DNA of 49,284 nt from Acanthaster planci (lineage: Eukaryota; Echinodermata; Asteroidea; Valvatida; Acanthasteridae), in the NCBI RefSeq assembly GCF_001949145.1, contig NW_019091362.1, positions 6,606,274 through 6,655,557 on the forward strand, read 5' to 3'. The notes below the pieces were generated by a model that worked only from the letters and a program-made list of their open reading frames with translations, was not told the origin of the DNA and searched no databases. Shown piece by piece: positions 12,601 through 20,300 of the stretch. Both the position numbers and the translations under genes were made by a program. The first letter of the stretch is position 1, and each line of letters begins with the position of its first letter.

Positions 12601-12886
12601 AAAGAGCAACATTTTCTTCAAGGTATTAAGGAATGAGAGTTTGATGGAGTGGTTTCAGCTAATTCCATGGGCTTTTCCATGGCATTCTCAAGAACTCCAC
12701 AGCTCACCATAACTGTCCCTCAAAACTGTCCAAAAATGTTGTCACAAAATGCTGTACGTATAAAAGCGGCGTCATGTGACAATGATTTTCTGTATTTCCA
12801 CACAGATCCCACTGAAGTTCAGGAAGATTACGATGCTTGAACCAGATCGAGTCTATGTGCGTGTGGTACCGAGGAAAGACTGCTAA
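553..12886 (+). CDS. Cytochrome P450, clan 3 (CYP3/CYP5-like), 5' end outside the window
   Basis: Predicted membrane-bound heme-thiolate enzyme of the CYP3/CYP5 type, normally anchored in the ER and fed electrons by P450 reductase. Exons: 553-608, 1261-1357, 2092-2208, 6885-6973, 7444-7583, 8147-8295, 9763-9888, 10382-10602, 11091-11228, 11819-11981, 12806-12886. Each is bounded by AG and GT and all phases agree, giving 1377 nt, or 458 residues plus TAA. Numbering from the first visible residue: WxxxR at W72/R76, I-helix GGNEATS at 265-271, ExxR at E322/R325, a PERF motif, and the heme loop FGAGPRICIA with Cys402. The N-terminal anchor and proline-rich hinge (about 45 residues) are missing, so exons 1-2 lie to the left. 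The I-helix threonine is Ala269. Several introns contain transposon debris, yet no exon is broken. Family placement rests on recognised motifs and on exon lengths close to those I recall for CYP3A; substrate unknown. Confidence 0.95.
1261..1357 (+). CDS. P450 exon (beta-1 sheet and B-helix)
   Basis: It follows TTTTTGCAG and precedes GTGAGG. It encodes YPILFVTDMDIVKKVLVTDF, equivalent to the conserved 'P.L...D.DMIK.VLVK..' stretch of CYP3 proteins. It enters in phase 2 and leaves in phase 0. Confidence 0.9.
2092..2208 (+). CDS. P450 exon (C-helix, WxxxR)
   Basis: It follows ACAATAG and precedes GTACAT. It encodes GQRWREVRAIVTPSFTTSKL: Trp72 and Arg76 form the WxxxR pair that contacts a heme propionate, and PSFTTSKLKQ matches the PTFTSGKLK block of CYP3A. 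In frame, a stop codon overlaps the splice acceptor, which limits how far left the exon can reach. Confidence 0.92.
2230..2392. mobile_element. Small inverted-repeat element (MITE-like)
   Basis: A 163-bp segment in a P450 intron with perfect 16-bp terminal inverted repeats: AAGATATGGGACGGAG at 2230-2245 and its reverse complement at 2377-2392. It has no coding capacity. Its left two thirds recur in inverted orientation near 42.8 kb, which shows that it is an interspersed family. Confidence 0.65.
2795..2915 (+). repeat. AACCAAAA low-complexity tract
   Basis: Irregular repeats of an AACCAAAA-type motif run up to the left arm of the 2923-6641 inverted repeat. One frame (ORF 2678-2941) reads as a Lys/Pro-rich tail containing KPKTRVKPKPVPKPKQKQ. 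I treat this as low-complexity DNA, because such peptides follow directly from the repeat; a basic tail of an element-encoded protein is possible. Confidence 0.5.
2923..2982. repeat. Left arm of inverted repeat
   Basis: It begins AAACTTCG and carries the core ATATTGTTTTATCCTTAAA, which is present as its reverse complement in the right arm. Confidence 0.7.
3039..3359 (+). pseudogene. Orphan coding-like frame with one internal stop
   Basis: A single frame runs from 3039 to the TGA at 3357-3359 with one TAG at 3111. The part after the stop is 81 codons, with protein-like composition, for example TKEDYSRAIRETTYYENF. I recognise no family. It sits just inside the left arm of the 2923-6641 inverted repeat, so it is probably a gene of that element, now inactive. 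Confidence 0.35.
3580..4010 (+). pseudogene. Mariner/Tc1-type transposase remnant, middle part
   Basis: A frame-shifted fragment of a DDE transposase. It begins with an 'ISRLDLRFHPYQ..' stretch typical of the linker after the helix-turn-helix domain, followed by the first catalytic Asp in IIGDESGF (from 3727) and the core strands up to MYLQ. A frameshift near 3945 moves the reading to NANIVPVIDQMPRYRR, and the sequence stops where the second Asp region should start. It shares IDQMPRY with the remnant at 9098-9514, so those two probably belong to one family. Confidence 0.75.
3998..5267 (+). mobile_element. Mariner-like element with 54-bp inverted ends
   Basis: The left arm 3998-4051 and right arm 5214-5267 are reverse complements with a single mismatch; the core is CTTGAAATTGTGGTGCAAAA. 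They enclose the transposase pseudogene 4091-5054. The left arm begins where the neighbouring transposase remnant (3580-4010) breaks off, which suggests insertion into that older copy. I see no clean TA dinucleotide at the outer edges, so the true termini may lie inside the matching arms. Confidence 0.7.
4091..5054 (+). pseudogene. Mariner-type DDE transposase pseudogene
   Basis: A nearly full-length but broken transposase. From the ATG at 4091 it shows an N-terminal helix-turn-helix region with a frameshift near 4115 and internal stops, including the basic linker NRNKGRSGRPRT (near 4270). The first catalytic Asp is in IGDEAAFEMNG (near 4540) and the second in WAQDGAPAH (near 4830). After another frameshift near 4920 the third lies in SRDLNPCDFFLWGHE. 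The tail ends KDLRERIQEVDM then TGA. With several frameshifts and stops it cannot make an active enzyme. It resembles the mariner/Tc1 superfamily transposases common in invertebrates. Confidence 0.85.
5424..5792 (-). CDS. Orphan 122-residue ORF of the inverted-repeat segment
   Basis: An uninterrupted frame from ATG at 5792 to 5424. The N-terminus is polar (SIEPFYDPLRSMDTWP), then comes a Pro/Thr-rich linker (TTPPAPPLSP) and a basic, probably helical block KNSKRLEEGRRLAEYNK, followed by an acidic tail. There is no membrane segment and no motif I can name. It starts 31 bp from a divergent plus-strand ORF, as if sharing a promoter. It may be a small structural or nucleic-acid-binding protein of a transposon, or chance. 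Confidence 0.35.
   Translation of the reverse strand: MSKQSSGQRSIEPFYDPLRSMDTWPMETETTEEQPTTPPAPPLSPVKTHVEKVTKIKNSKRLEEGRRLAEYNKLMSNNVSEPESMETKTENDFFKKKEACPKPNANQNIERACIGYFRDGVN
5824..6084 (+). CDS. Orphan ORF divergent from 5424-5792
   Basis: A frame of 86 codons from the ATG at 5824, rich in Lys/Glu, with a likely helix in VERLPQVVKALNEEKTRL. After its stop another frame continues with similar composition (NAANAVLFARRTQAFFVREE) to 6190, so one frameshift near 6070 could have split a longer protein. No family recognised. Confidence 0.3.
   Translation: MRNVELVERLPQVVKALNEEKTRLIDASPVDALKQDQMKQLPLATKPSKQSERTELPSDATDPIWSVDVYQIEKRTSQFKRINGKR
6576..6641. repeat. Right arm of inverted repeat
   Basis: Reverse complement of 2923-2982, with an extra GATCTAA-type duplication that makes it slightly longer than the left arm. 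Confidence 0.7.
6885..6973 (+). CDS. P450 exon (D-helix)
   Basis: It follows TAATTTAG and precedes the consensus donor GTAAGT. It encodes MVEIFNDCCGPLLVNMEKAY and is 89 nt long, the length I recall for the equivalent CYP3A4 exon (MVPIIAQYGDVLV...). It ends in phase 2. Confidence 0.9.
7045..7401 (+). repeat. 357-bp exact direct repeat, copy 1
   Basis: Base-for-base identical to 12319-12675 over 357 bp; the flanking bases diverge at once on both sides. It lies in the intron between the D-helix and E-helix P450 exons. It contains an ATG (7151) opening a frame that starts MLAFLDDKVTWFLAMFSLAA, with splice-like sites around it (TTTCCAG at 7137-7143, CAAG|GTATTA at 7345-7354). That candidate exon does not fit the P450 reading phase. 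I recognise no protein or named repeat. Confidence 0.85.
7444..7583 (+). CDS. P450 exon (E-helix)
   Basis: It follows CCTCACAG and precedes GTGAGA. It encodes VYLGFFVQTIIAIIYGLDI and then DHPFVTKVEKAFQPRLFTLI, matching the CYP3A block '[20 protein letters not shown]...DPFVENTKKLL'. It enters in phase 2 and leaves in phase 1, like the CYP3A exon it resembles. Confidence 0.92.
8147..8295 (+). CDS. P450 exon (F-G region)
   Basis: It follows TTAATTACAG. It encodes MFPSLAPLFELMGSNIFPKD and IDFFKKTIEDSF, matching '[29 protein letters not shown]' of CYP3A. I chose the donor GTGGGT at 8296 because it leaves phase 0, as the next exon requires; the nearer GT at 8285 would create a stop. Confidence 0.85.
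8418..8535 (+). repeat. Minisatellite, about 22-bp unit
   Basis: Five or so imperfect copies of a unit like ACTCACAAACACGACGTTGG, located in the intron just after a P450 exon. Confidence 0.7.
8597..8700 (+). repeat. Minisatellite, about 18-21 bp unit
   Basis: Four to five imperfect copies of a unit like ATAATTTGCCGAAGCAAG, less than 100 bp from the preceding minisatellite but unrelated to it in sequence. Confidence 0.65.
8817..9003. mobile_element. Transposon end, also present at 28.7 kb
   Basis: About 187 bp beginning GGGTGTATCAAAAA and ending near GCTCAAAAATTGG. It recurs in inverted orientation at 28666-28850 with moderate divergence. It lies just beyond the 3' end of the transposase remnant 9098-9514, so it is probably the terminal non-coding part of that transposon. 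Confidence 0.6.
9098..9514 (-). pseudogene. Mariner-type transposase remnant, C-terminal half
   Basis: It begins abruptly at VKCIDQIGIDQMPRYHR and contains the second catalytic Asp in WWSLDGTPPH, then the third in QRSPDLTPLDFFLWGHLKSK, with 36 residues between the two. The normal C-terminus 'ENGGHVED' is interrupted by a TGA at 9122-9124; the original stop is at 9098-9100. The N-terminal DNA-binding half and first catalytic Asp are absent. It is inserted antisense in a P450 intron. Confidence 0.85.
9763..9888 (+). CDS. P450 exon (H-helix to start of I-helix)
   Basis: It follows CCTTACAG and precedes the consensus GTAAGT. It encodes YETMSEMYLKNTELP, then a polar, lineage-specific stretch, then KKLSYKEFLSA, which aligns with 'ALSDLELVAQS' of CYP3A. 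The usual DFLQLM motif is replaced by ETMSEM. Both ends are phase 0. Confidence 0.85.
9960..10250. repeat. Cluster of GGGTTGAAA motifs in both orientations
   Basis: About ten copies of GGGTTGAAA or its reverse complement TTTCAACCC, and shorter variants, are packed into 290 bp of intron. They can form several short hairpins. No coding content was seen. Confidence 0.5.
10382..10602 (+). CDS. P450 exon (I-helix to K-helix)
   Basis: It follows CTATACAG and precedes GTGAGT. It encodes the I-helix LLTGGNEATSTFL and the K-helix EMVIQESFRMYPP, with the invariant Glu322 and Arg325. In the AGx(E/D)T motif the acid (Glu268) is kept but the following residue, normally Thr, is Ala269 (codon GCC). It ends in phase 2. 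Confidence 0.96.
11091..11228 (+). CDS. P450 exon (beta-sheet and PERF motif)
   Basis: It follows CCCGACAG and precedes GTAAAT. It encodes ADRVCLETVKYGNYTLKKD and QRDPEIWQDPDKFDPER. This aligns with 'LERVCKKDVEINGMFIPKG...HRDPKYWTEPEKFLPERF'. Phase 2 on both sides; the Arg of PERF is split by the next intron. Confidence 0.95.
11819..11981 (+). CDS. P450 exon (heme-binding loop and L-helix)
   Basis: It follows CCTTCAG and precedes GTGAGT. It encodes the heme loop FGAGPRICIA with the thiolate ligand Cys402, then LAKVFLTRVFQKYRFETC. The glycine usually found two residues after the Cys is Ala404, a substitution the family tolerates. It is 163 nt long, as I recall for the matching CYP3A exon. Confidence 0.96.
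12319..12675 (+). repeat. 357-bp exact direct repeat, copy 2
   Basis: Identical to 7045-7401 and in the same orientation, here in the last P450 intron. The spacing between copies is 5274 bp. The frame starting at its ATG (12425) runs on into unique sequence with a different C-terminus from copy 1. Confidence 0.85.
12806..12886 (+). CDS. P450 terminal exon
   Basis: It follows TTCCACACAG and encodes IPLKFRKITMLEPDRVYVRV followed by VPRKDC and TAA. This matches the end of CYP3A ('[21 protein letters not shown]...'). Phase 0 entry agrees with the preceding exon. Confidence 0.9.
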   Translation: MPLKFRKITMLEPDRVYVRVVPRKDC

Positions 12887-13077
12887 AATCTCGCAAGTTT
12901 CAACAAAAATATTCTACAGGGAAAACAGAAAACAACTGAGCGTCTGATTTTATCAACAACTGTCCAAAAATCACTTTTCATTTTGTTTAGGTACAGCATC
13001 TGAAGTACCGTGGTATGGTAAAATCTGCTACTAGAATAGACACCACTACTGCAAATACAAAAGAAAGAAAGAATAAA
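12887..13077 (+). promoter_or_regulatory. P450 3' UTR with AATAAA signal
   Basis: An AATAAA hexamer lies at 13072-13077, 186 bp after the stop codon, in an A-rich stretch. It is a reasonable polyadenylation signal for the P450 mRNA; a second one near 13245 is possible. Confidence 0.45.
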
Positions 13078-13330
13078 AATGAAACATGACCATACTGTTC
13101 AGTTGATTCAACAGTATGGATTTAGTAGTATTTCCATACCAATTTGATTGTGATATTGGTGAACAAAAAATTGTAGCAAGTTCCATATAATTACATAAAT
13201 ATTAGAGTATATAAAAAGTATATTTTATAATAGCGATATCAGAATAAAGAGAATAACTGGCTGTAATATTTTAGCTGACAATAGGCCAATATACAGTCTT
13301 AAGTAATTTTATATTTGAAGTGTAACAGTC

Positions 13331-16276
13331 GAATGTCCATCCAAACCAAAGTGGTAAGTTTCGTGTGCTTATTTGTGTCCCTACAAAGCTGTGGTGACTT
13401 TCCTGGACACCCTGTTGGAAATTGCTTTTCTATACCCAGGAATACAATTTGATAATCGTGGAAAGAAGTTGAGGAAATCCTTCAACTTAATGATATATGT
13501 GGTCAAACGGCCAGTTTATACTTCAAGTGAACAAGCAAGTGAAGTGAATGGGACATGACAAAAAGACAGCAGTGATTTAACTTCAGTTGAAATGTGTTCA
13601 ACCTTTGCGAATTTGCAGCATGAAGCTGTTTGCATTCATGTACCCTTTTGTTCCGAGTATGAATCAAACTTAGGTTTATGTATCCACTTTGCAAGCATTA
13701 AACAAAATTCCTTAACACATATTTCACCGGTAACAAATGTGACAGACTCTGCCAAAGCCAGACGTTTCTGGAAAGCTAGAGGTTGGTATGGAAGTAGGAC
13801 GTACATGTAAGAAAATATTTTCCTGTCATATCAAGAACTTTAAATTAGTATGTAACTCTACAAAAGGCGGACTAAATTGCAATAAAAGGCTAAATGTTAA
13901 CAATGTCAGATGTTTGTTTTGGTCAACTCCCCAGAAATATAAGGTTCAGGCAGAACACATCACAAATTGTGACAGGAGAAAGTGGACATTTTGGTGTAAG
14001 GGTAAACAGTGCATTCCAGTTGGTCATACTGCAGTTGGGATACTTAGTTTTACTCATTGTGTAAGTATCGTACCATGTCTGATTAAGTGCTAAAAATAGC
14101 TAATTAAGTTCGACAATTTCCAGTGTAAATGTAGGGGAATTGTTCATCAGCAGTGATAAACTAGAGAGACCAATGTGCATTTTTACAATGCAAGTTTTAT
14201 TCATATAACTGTTACACAATATAAATTTTTATTTCATTTTTTAGTAGATAAAATTTCATTTTACCCTTTAATAAAAAACATAAGGCATTCAACTACCACA
14301 GCAATATAATAATTGTGAAACGGCTGGAATAGCGGTGCAGTAAAAACATGAAGGAATGAAACATTTCACACTACATACCTATCAGCAAATCAGCAAGATG
14401 TTAGTTTTTGATGGCATAGAAATTATCATCAAATAAGTTCCCATCTCTTCAGTCATTGAAGTGCAACCTCTACAATAACAAATTCTGCGTAATAAACCAT
14501 ATTTCAAATATTTCTGAATCCTTTCTTGTGCATTTATGTGCAAACAGTAGTACAGTGTTTCTTTAAGGAATTAATACACATTTTGTCCAAAAAGTACTAT
14601 AACAAAGTCAAAACATTAACTTTTAAAAAGCAATACAAATTTGTCACCATGCAAGAATTTCAGGTAACTAATGTTTAAAAGATGGAAATATAATCAGTAC
14701 TGTTCAATAGCATTTATTTCATTCATGGGATTTGAAGATAAATGAAATTGGTGATAAAAAAACAATTACATTCAAATATCTATAGAAACTGGCATTTGTC
14801 ATTTCTTAAAGCCCAAAATAGTCCAGCATGACTTAAAGGTAGGAATACATCATACAAATTTTAACATAATTTTTTATCCCGTGTTTATAACAAATTTTGT
14901 GGAACATTGCTTCGATCCTGTCCCCCCCCATAAGAATTTCCTATATTGTATCACTAGTGCACTCTTTTCACAATCGCGTGGTGGTCAAGTGCATTACAAG
15001 TCCATCACAAGTGCTTCCCATCAGCCAGTCTTAAGTCAAGTCTGGAACTAGGAACAGTGACAAAGGCACACTACAGCCACTGTTTGTACCATTACTTATG
15101 ACTTGATGTGCGACTGGACTTGACACCAACATGTGACTGAAGTCTTGATTGGCCCCACATCAAAGGATGGTTAACCGCCTTGCATTGTTTGCTCTTTCTC
15201 GTATCTGTTAATCATGATCACGAAAGGTGGCACGGAAAAATCCGTCTTCTTTGCAGAACACGGCACAGGCCATACAAGGGGGTCATGTCTTGCTCTGCTG
15301 CAGCAGCGATGTACATGCATCACACTGTACATTTTGACATTCAGCACACCAAACTAGGTGGCAATGTGTGAAGCTTACCCGAATTACAAAGAGCTTGCCC
15401 AGTGTCGACAATTATCGTTCACCTTGGGTGCCATTTGCCCCCTTGTGTGTAAAAAAACACCATGGATCCCTACACACAACTGTACAATGTTCTCTGTCTC
15501 ACACTGAAAATGACAATAGTTATATCCTTTGGCTATATCACACTTTAAGGCAATGGTAAATGCGTTTTAAAATGAACTACATGTATTTACTGTCTGTAGC
15601 ATGCTTTAAAGGAAAGTAAAAATATTGAGCTGCGTGCTATATGTACAGTGTATTTCTTCATAAAGCTAACAAAACTGCAGGAATTCTACATGTACTTTTC
15701 TAGAGGACGAGATAACAATATGCTTGGTCTCAAGTTGGTCATGGCAGTTTTTCTAACACTGCCACTCAAAATCCTCATCACACTGAGCATCACAAGATTT
15801 TAATGGCACAACCAGAAAAGAAGATGCATTTCATACACAGCGATGTGGACACCGGTGTTAATCTAAAAGAGTTCCATTGTGATGAAATATTTTTGGCTGG
15901 TGAAGGCAACTAAAGGAATTTTGGTCTATCTATGGCAAACATAATGCTTGAGAAAAGACTAGCAAGCAATTCCATCAACAGCTGGCTGCAATAACCCATA
16001 CCCAACTAGTTTGGGGGGTGTCATATTTTCGTCATTTTTTACTACCGATTTTGGTAGAAAAAAAAAATTTGTGACAAAGAAGAAACTATCTTGTATTGAT
16101 TAACAAATATGGTGAAAAACTTCAATCGTGACAATCTGGACCAAATCTGAATGGTTCAAAGAAATCTGCATACATTTTCCATGCATTATTCAGCAAGAGG
16201 CTTCGGCTCTTTAATCAGGCCAAGGGTGTGCACTAAAATCATCACCTTGATCCCTTGGATTAGAGGCTAATGTATC
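13331..16276. other. Intergenic stretch without recognisable gene
   Basis: AT-rich DNA between the convergent P450 and oxygenase genes. Short ORFs here lack splice context and recognisable motifs. The part 14958-15150 contains phrases such as AAGTCCATCACAAG and CAGTCTTAAG shared with the element at 16277-16466, so it is probably an older copy of that family. Confidence 0.5.
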
Positions 16277-16466
16277 CAGTGTCGTATTCGAGTCCATCAC
16301 AAATCCCTGTCAGTCCATCACAAGTCAGTCAGTCTTAAGCTAATTCACAAGCTATTCAAATGAGCTGTGACAAAAGCAGTCCTTTGTCATTGTTCTCCTG
16401 ATACTTATGATTGGCCTTGTGAAGGGACTTGCGAAAGGACCTGTGATGGACTCCAATACAACACTG
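16277..16466. mobile_element. Inverted-repeat element (MITE-like), 190 bp
   Basis: The ends CAGTGTCGTATTCGAGTCCA and CAGTGTTGTATTGGAGTCCA (the latter on the opposite strand) are near-identical over about 25 bp and continue ATCACA on both sides. No coding content. It lies downstream of the oxygenase gene. Confidence 0.6.
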
Positions 16467-17203
16467 AATGTATCGCAACATATACAGCACTTACACCTGG
16501 GTAAATAACCCGAGCAAAATTCAGTTGATTTCTTTTTCAAACTGTTGTCCCAGATACTTATCCTGAGCACAAGGTAGGTAATTTACATGTGTGTCGTCAG
16601 GAACTTGCACATGCCAAGGCAGCTACTCGTGCATGGAACATCAAAAGTGCTTGATATCTGAATTCTCAAAGTACATGAGGGTATACGAACGAAAGAAAAC
16701 TAACCAAAAACAACAAACTCCCAAATCTCCCCTAAATAAGGGAATTATTGCTTACTCTTTAAAGACTCGAAGTTGAAAAGAAAAAAAAAAGTTTAAGACC
16801 GTTCTCTTAAAGAATCAGTTCTATCTTTTTTTTTCCACCTTTGAGGTCAAATGGAATGAATACTCCGACTTGCCTCCCAAGGCAAACAAAAACCCTGGGG
16901 CCACATTTCACGCATCCGTTTATATAAAGAATACCATTAGCATCATCATGTGACCTTGAAGAAACACTTGATTGGTCCCTAATTGGTGGAGATCCTTCCA
17001 GCAAATAAATCAACTGACCTATCACTGTTTGACAGTGAGCCGTACCTCTCAGACAACCGTATCGAAGTTTGTACATTGAGCTTTGTTTTTCTCACATTTT
17101 GTGTGCCCTATATCCATTCTGTATATTATGTACCAGTACGTAATTGGACAATGCCTTTGTCATTGGACATGACATTGGCACAATCATCCAATTGGCCGGG
17201 ACA

Positions 17204-17380
17204 CTAGTAAGTTAATCCAAACCTCATGTTTATGTAATCCAAGCTGTTGACTGGTGGGTACTTGTTGCTGCCATCAGTGCATTCAATGAGGGCATCATAG
17301 TCTGGGTGGCCAAAGAATGCGATGGACTGGCGAGACTTGACACTGGCATCAGACGTCGTGTCCAGGAGCACACGGTGTTT
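17204..17380 (-). CDS. Oxygenase terminal exon (distal His, RxS)
   Basis: It follows CCCCTCTAG on the minus strand. It encodes KHRVLLDTTSDAS, SRQSIAFFGHPDYDALIEC and SNKYPPVNSLDYINMRF, then TAG at 17206-17204. It supplies iron ligand His260 and 2OG-binding Arg275/Ser277. Confidence 0.95.
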   Translation of the reverse strand, partial: KHRVLLDTTSDASVKSRQSIAFFGHPDYDALIECTDGSNKYPPVNSLDYINMRFGLTY

Positions 17381-20300
17381 CTAGAGGGGAAGAAGGGTAG
17401 GTGGTCAGTGACTGGCTTTGCATCATGGACGGTAAACTCAAACTGAGCACAAAAGTGAGTTCAAATAAAAATTGTGACGTTGGAAGAAATACTGACGATG
17501 CAGAAAGCACTGCCAAAATGAATGAATTGGATACGTCAACTTCAGCTACATTTGTGGTGATTGCTCATCTCAAATTTGGGTTTGCATTTACTTTTGCGCC
17601 AAGTGCGACGCAGCATTTACTGTGAAGATTTACGCCATGTCATTAACTTGCAGAAATCAGAATTTTAAAAAAATCCAATTGGACAATCCCAATCTTTAGA
17701 TTAACAATGACATCTTTTGTTATGAGCATGCCAACACTATGAGTATGTGGCATTTTGGACCTTATTGTTTCGGAATACATGTACATAGTACATGATGAAG
17801 ATACCTCAGAGCTATGTGCTGGTACATGAAACTATTCCAATGAGTTGGAATTTTTCTCACGGAAACAGCAAGACCCAGATGAGGTATACTCACTGTATCC
17901 AGAGTAACCTGTAAAATGGTCCGGCTCCAAACGAGAAACGATATTTAATAGAGAAGTTGTGCAATAGTGCACGGCAAAACACTGATGTTTAGGCACAGAG
18001 AAACCTTTTGACAATGGCAGGGAAAAAACCATTGCCCTGGATTCTGAAAACAACGAAAGCCTTGACTGACCACAGCCAGGTACTTGTCAGCGGTCCATCT
18101 CTGCATCAAGTCACCGATATTCACCAGAATACCATCCTCCACCAGCTGTGCTTTCATGTAGTTGCCTTTGCGAGTCCGTACCTAATCATAACAAACCCGA
18201 ATGTACTTTCATTTTATCTTTTTAAAGTTATATTAAACACAAGTCATAAAGTTCTTGGGAGTTGGGCCTTCCCAAAACTGTGAACAATTCTGAATTTATG
18301 AAATTTGAAGACAATTTTAAACAACTTATTTCAAAGAATCATTCAAATTTCAGATATGGGGAAAATCAGGGCCAATTTTGATTGCTCCCAAAAGTTTGGT
18401 AAGCTATGGGTTTGGAAAACCAAGAAAGTATTTTGAGGGAGAAGCCCTCAGCTAACTGAGGTGGGAAACACATCCCCGACTTGGGCGGCAAGTTCACAAT
18501 GTTTTTTTATACTCCTCAACTACATGTCTGATTTAACATATTTTTTTTTGTAATATATACTAATATTCCAGTTGTATTTTGGCGAGGCAATGTATCTCGC
18601 AGTACCTCAATAACCACCTTTTTGTTCTTGAGTTTTGAGGGTGGTCCGTGTACTTTTTGCATATTAAATGTCCTCTTTTTCTGGTGTTTTCTTACAGGAG
18701 TGGTTTTGATTAATGGCATGTGAACAAAATGTAATTGAATGATAATTCACACTCATTCAATGCCCTTATTTACAAGTCAGCCATATAAAGCCAGGTTAGC
18801 TCTTTCAATTTGGGGAACCTATTAATAAAAATGACAGCGACGAAAAAATTAATTACATATCCAATTTCATTTTATCTGATTTATTACATTTACGTTTAGG
18901 TTTTAAGCAACACTGAAAACAAATGGAAGTGAGTTATATATAACAGTTTTGCCCTTACCCAACGTATATTAATAAGCACTGTATGCTCAGTGCTTGTCCA
19001 AGAGCTTGCTAAAAAAACCTCACAAGCTTACTCAGGTGGGAATCGAACCCACGACCTCCTGCTTACTAGTGTGGATGTCTTAACCACTCGACCACCGAGC
19101 TTGCCGGGGTCGGCTGGCCGGTCCAAGTCAAATGAAGCAGCAGGTACCGCAAACTATTTTCTAAAAAAATACATCTTGAAAATGGAAGTGAGGCGTGGAA
19201 CCAAACATAGTCTGACACCACCCTATTTGACAGATAACATTGAATGAGATACATTCAGGGATCGTGATCAAAATGGCTTCCTCTAAGGTCAATATCAATC
19301 AAGTAACTGCATAATACCTGAAGAACAACCCTTCCCACCTCCAACATCTCTGCCGAGTTACTGACTTGTATTGCTGACTCAGATTTAGGTCAGGCTCGAG
19401 GCGCAATGTTTTTCATTTGAGACTCAACTTGACTTGGGAGAAAATGACTTACGACTTGACTTGAAAAAAGTATACTTGTTGACTTAGCAATTTTTGTTTC
19501 ATAAAAAATTCTTTATGACTCAATTTTCGAAAGCAAAAATGTTTTGTGGTCATTACACTGTTTCATTGCTGGAAGTGTGAGCATGTTATGATGGAGAAAA
19601 AACGAGACTGACGTATCATATATGCGGGTCACAACATCACTAACGGGTGTTAGAAAAAGAAGTCGAGTACCATATCAGTCACAGGCTTTCAAAATGACTT
19701 GGAACTCTGGACTTGACTTAGGAAAAATTTGACTAGTGACTTGTGCAAACATGACTTGGTTACAACACTGCATCTTTGCATTACCAACCTCCAATCCTGG
19801 TGTTTCCTGGAAGAGCAAGGTGATGCCACCGTAGTCGCAATGCTCCCCACAGCGCACCTGCTCTTCCTTGACAGTCACGTCTTGGAGGGCTGGGTAGTAC
19901 AAGGTGCGCAGCGTGGTGCCGCTGTTCTCAAAGGCCTTGGCGTGGTGCTTCACAAACAACTGGGGGTCCTGGAGAGGGGGGGATAAATGAATGGCAAGGA
20001 TGACAGAAATTCAACTTGAGCCAAGTTCCAGTGGCGACCATTTCTCAAGTGTGAATCGATTTTCCCTGGTAACCTTCACACAAACTATATCCTGGGTGCT
20101 AGGCAAAATTAATGAGCAGTTGATTAATGGTGTCTGACTTAATATTGCCATGATACAAACAATCTTTCTAGAACAAAAAAAACCAAAGCCTTGACTGCAT
20201 TCAGTTTATGCCAATGTTTACTTGGATGTTAGCTAGGTATTTGCAAGCGTGCCAAAGAATAGCACTATGATCGTCAGGGAAACTGTCACCAAAATGATAG

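Noticed and set aside
19029-19101. A functional tRNA gene (minus strand)
   Set aside because: Acceptor and T-arms fold, but the anticodon stem has essentially no pairing, so it is listed as a tRNA-derived repeat.
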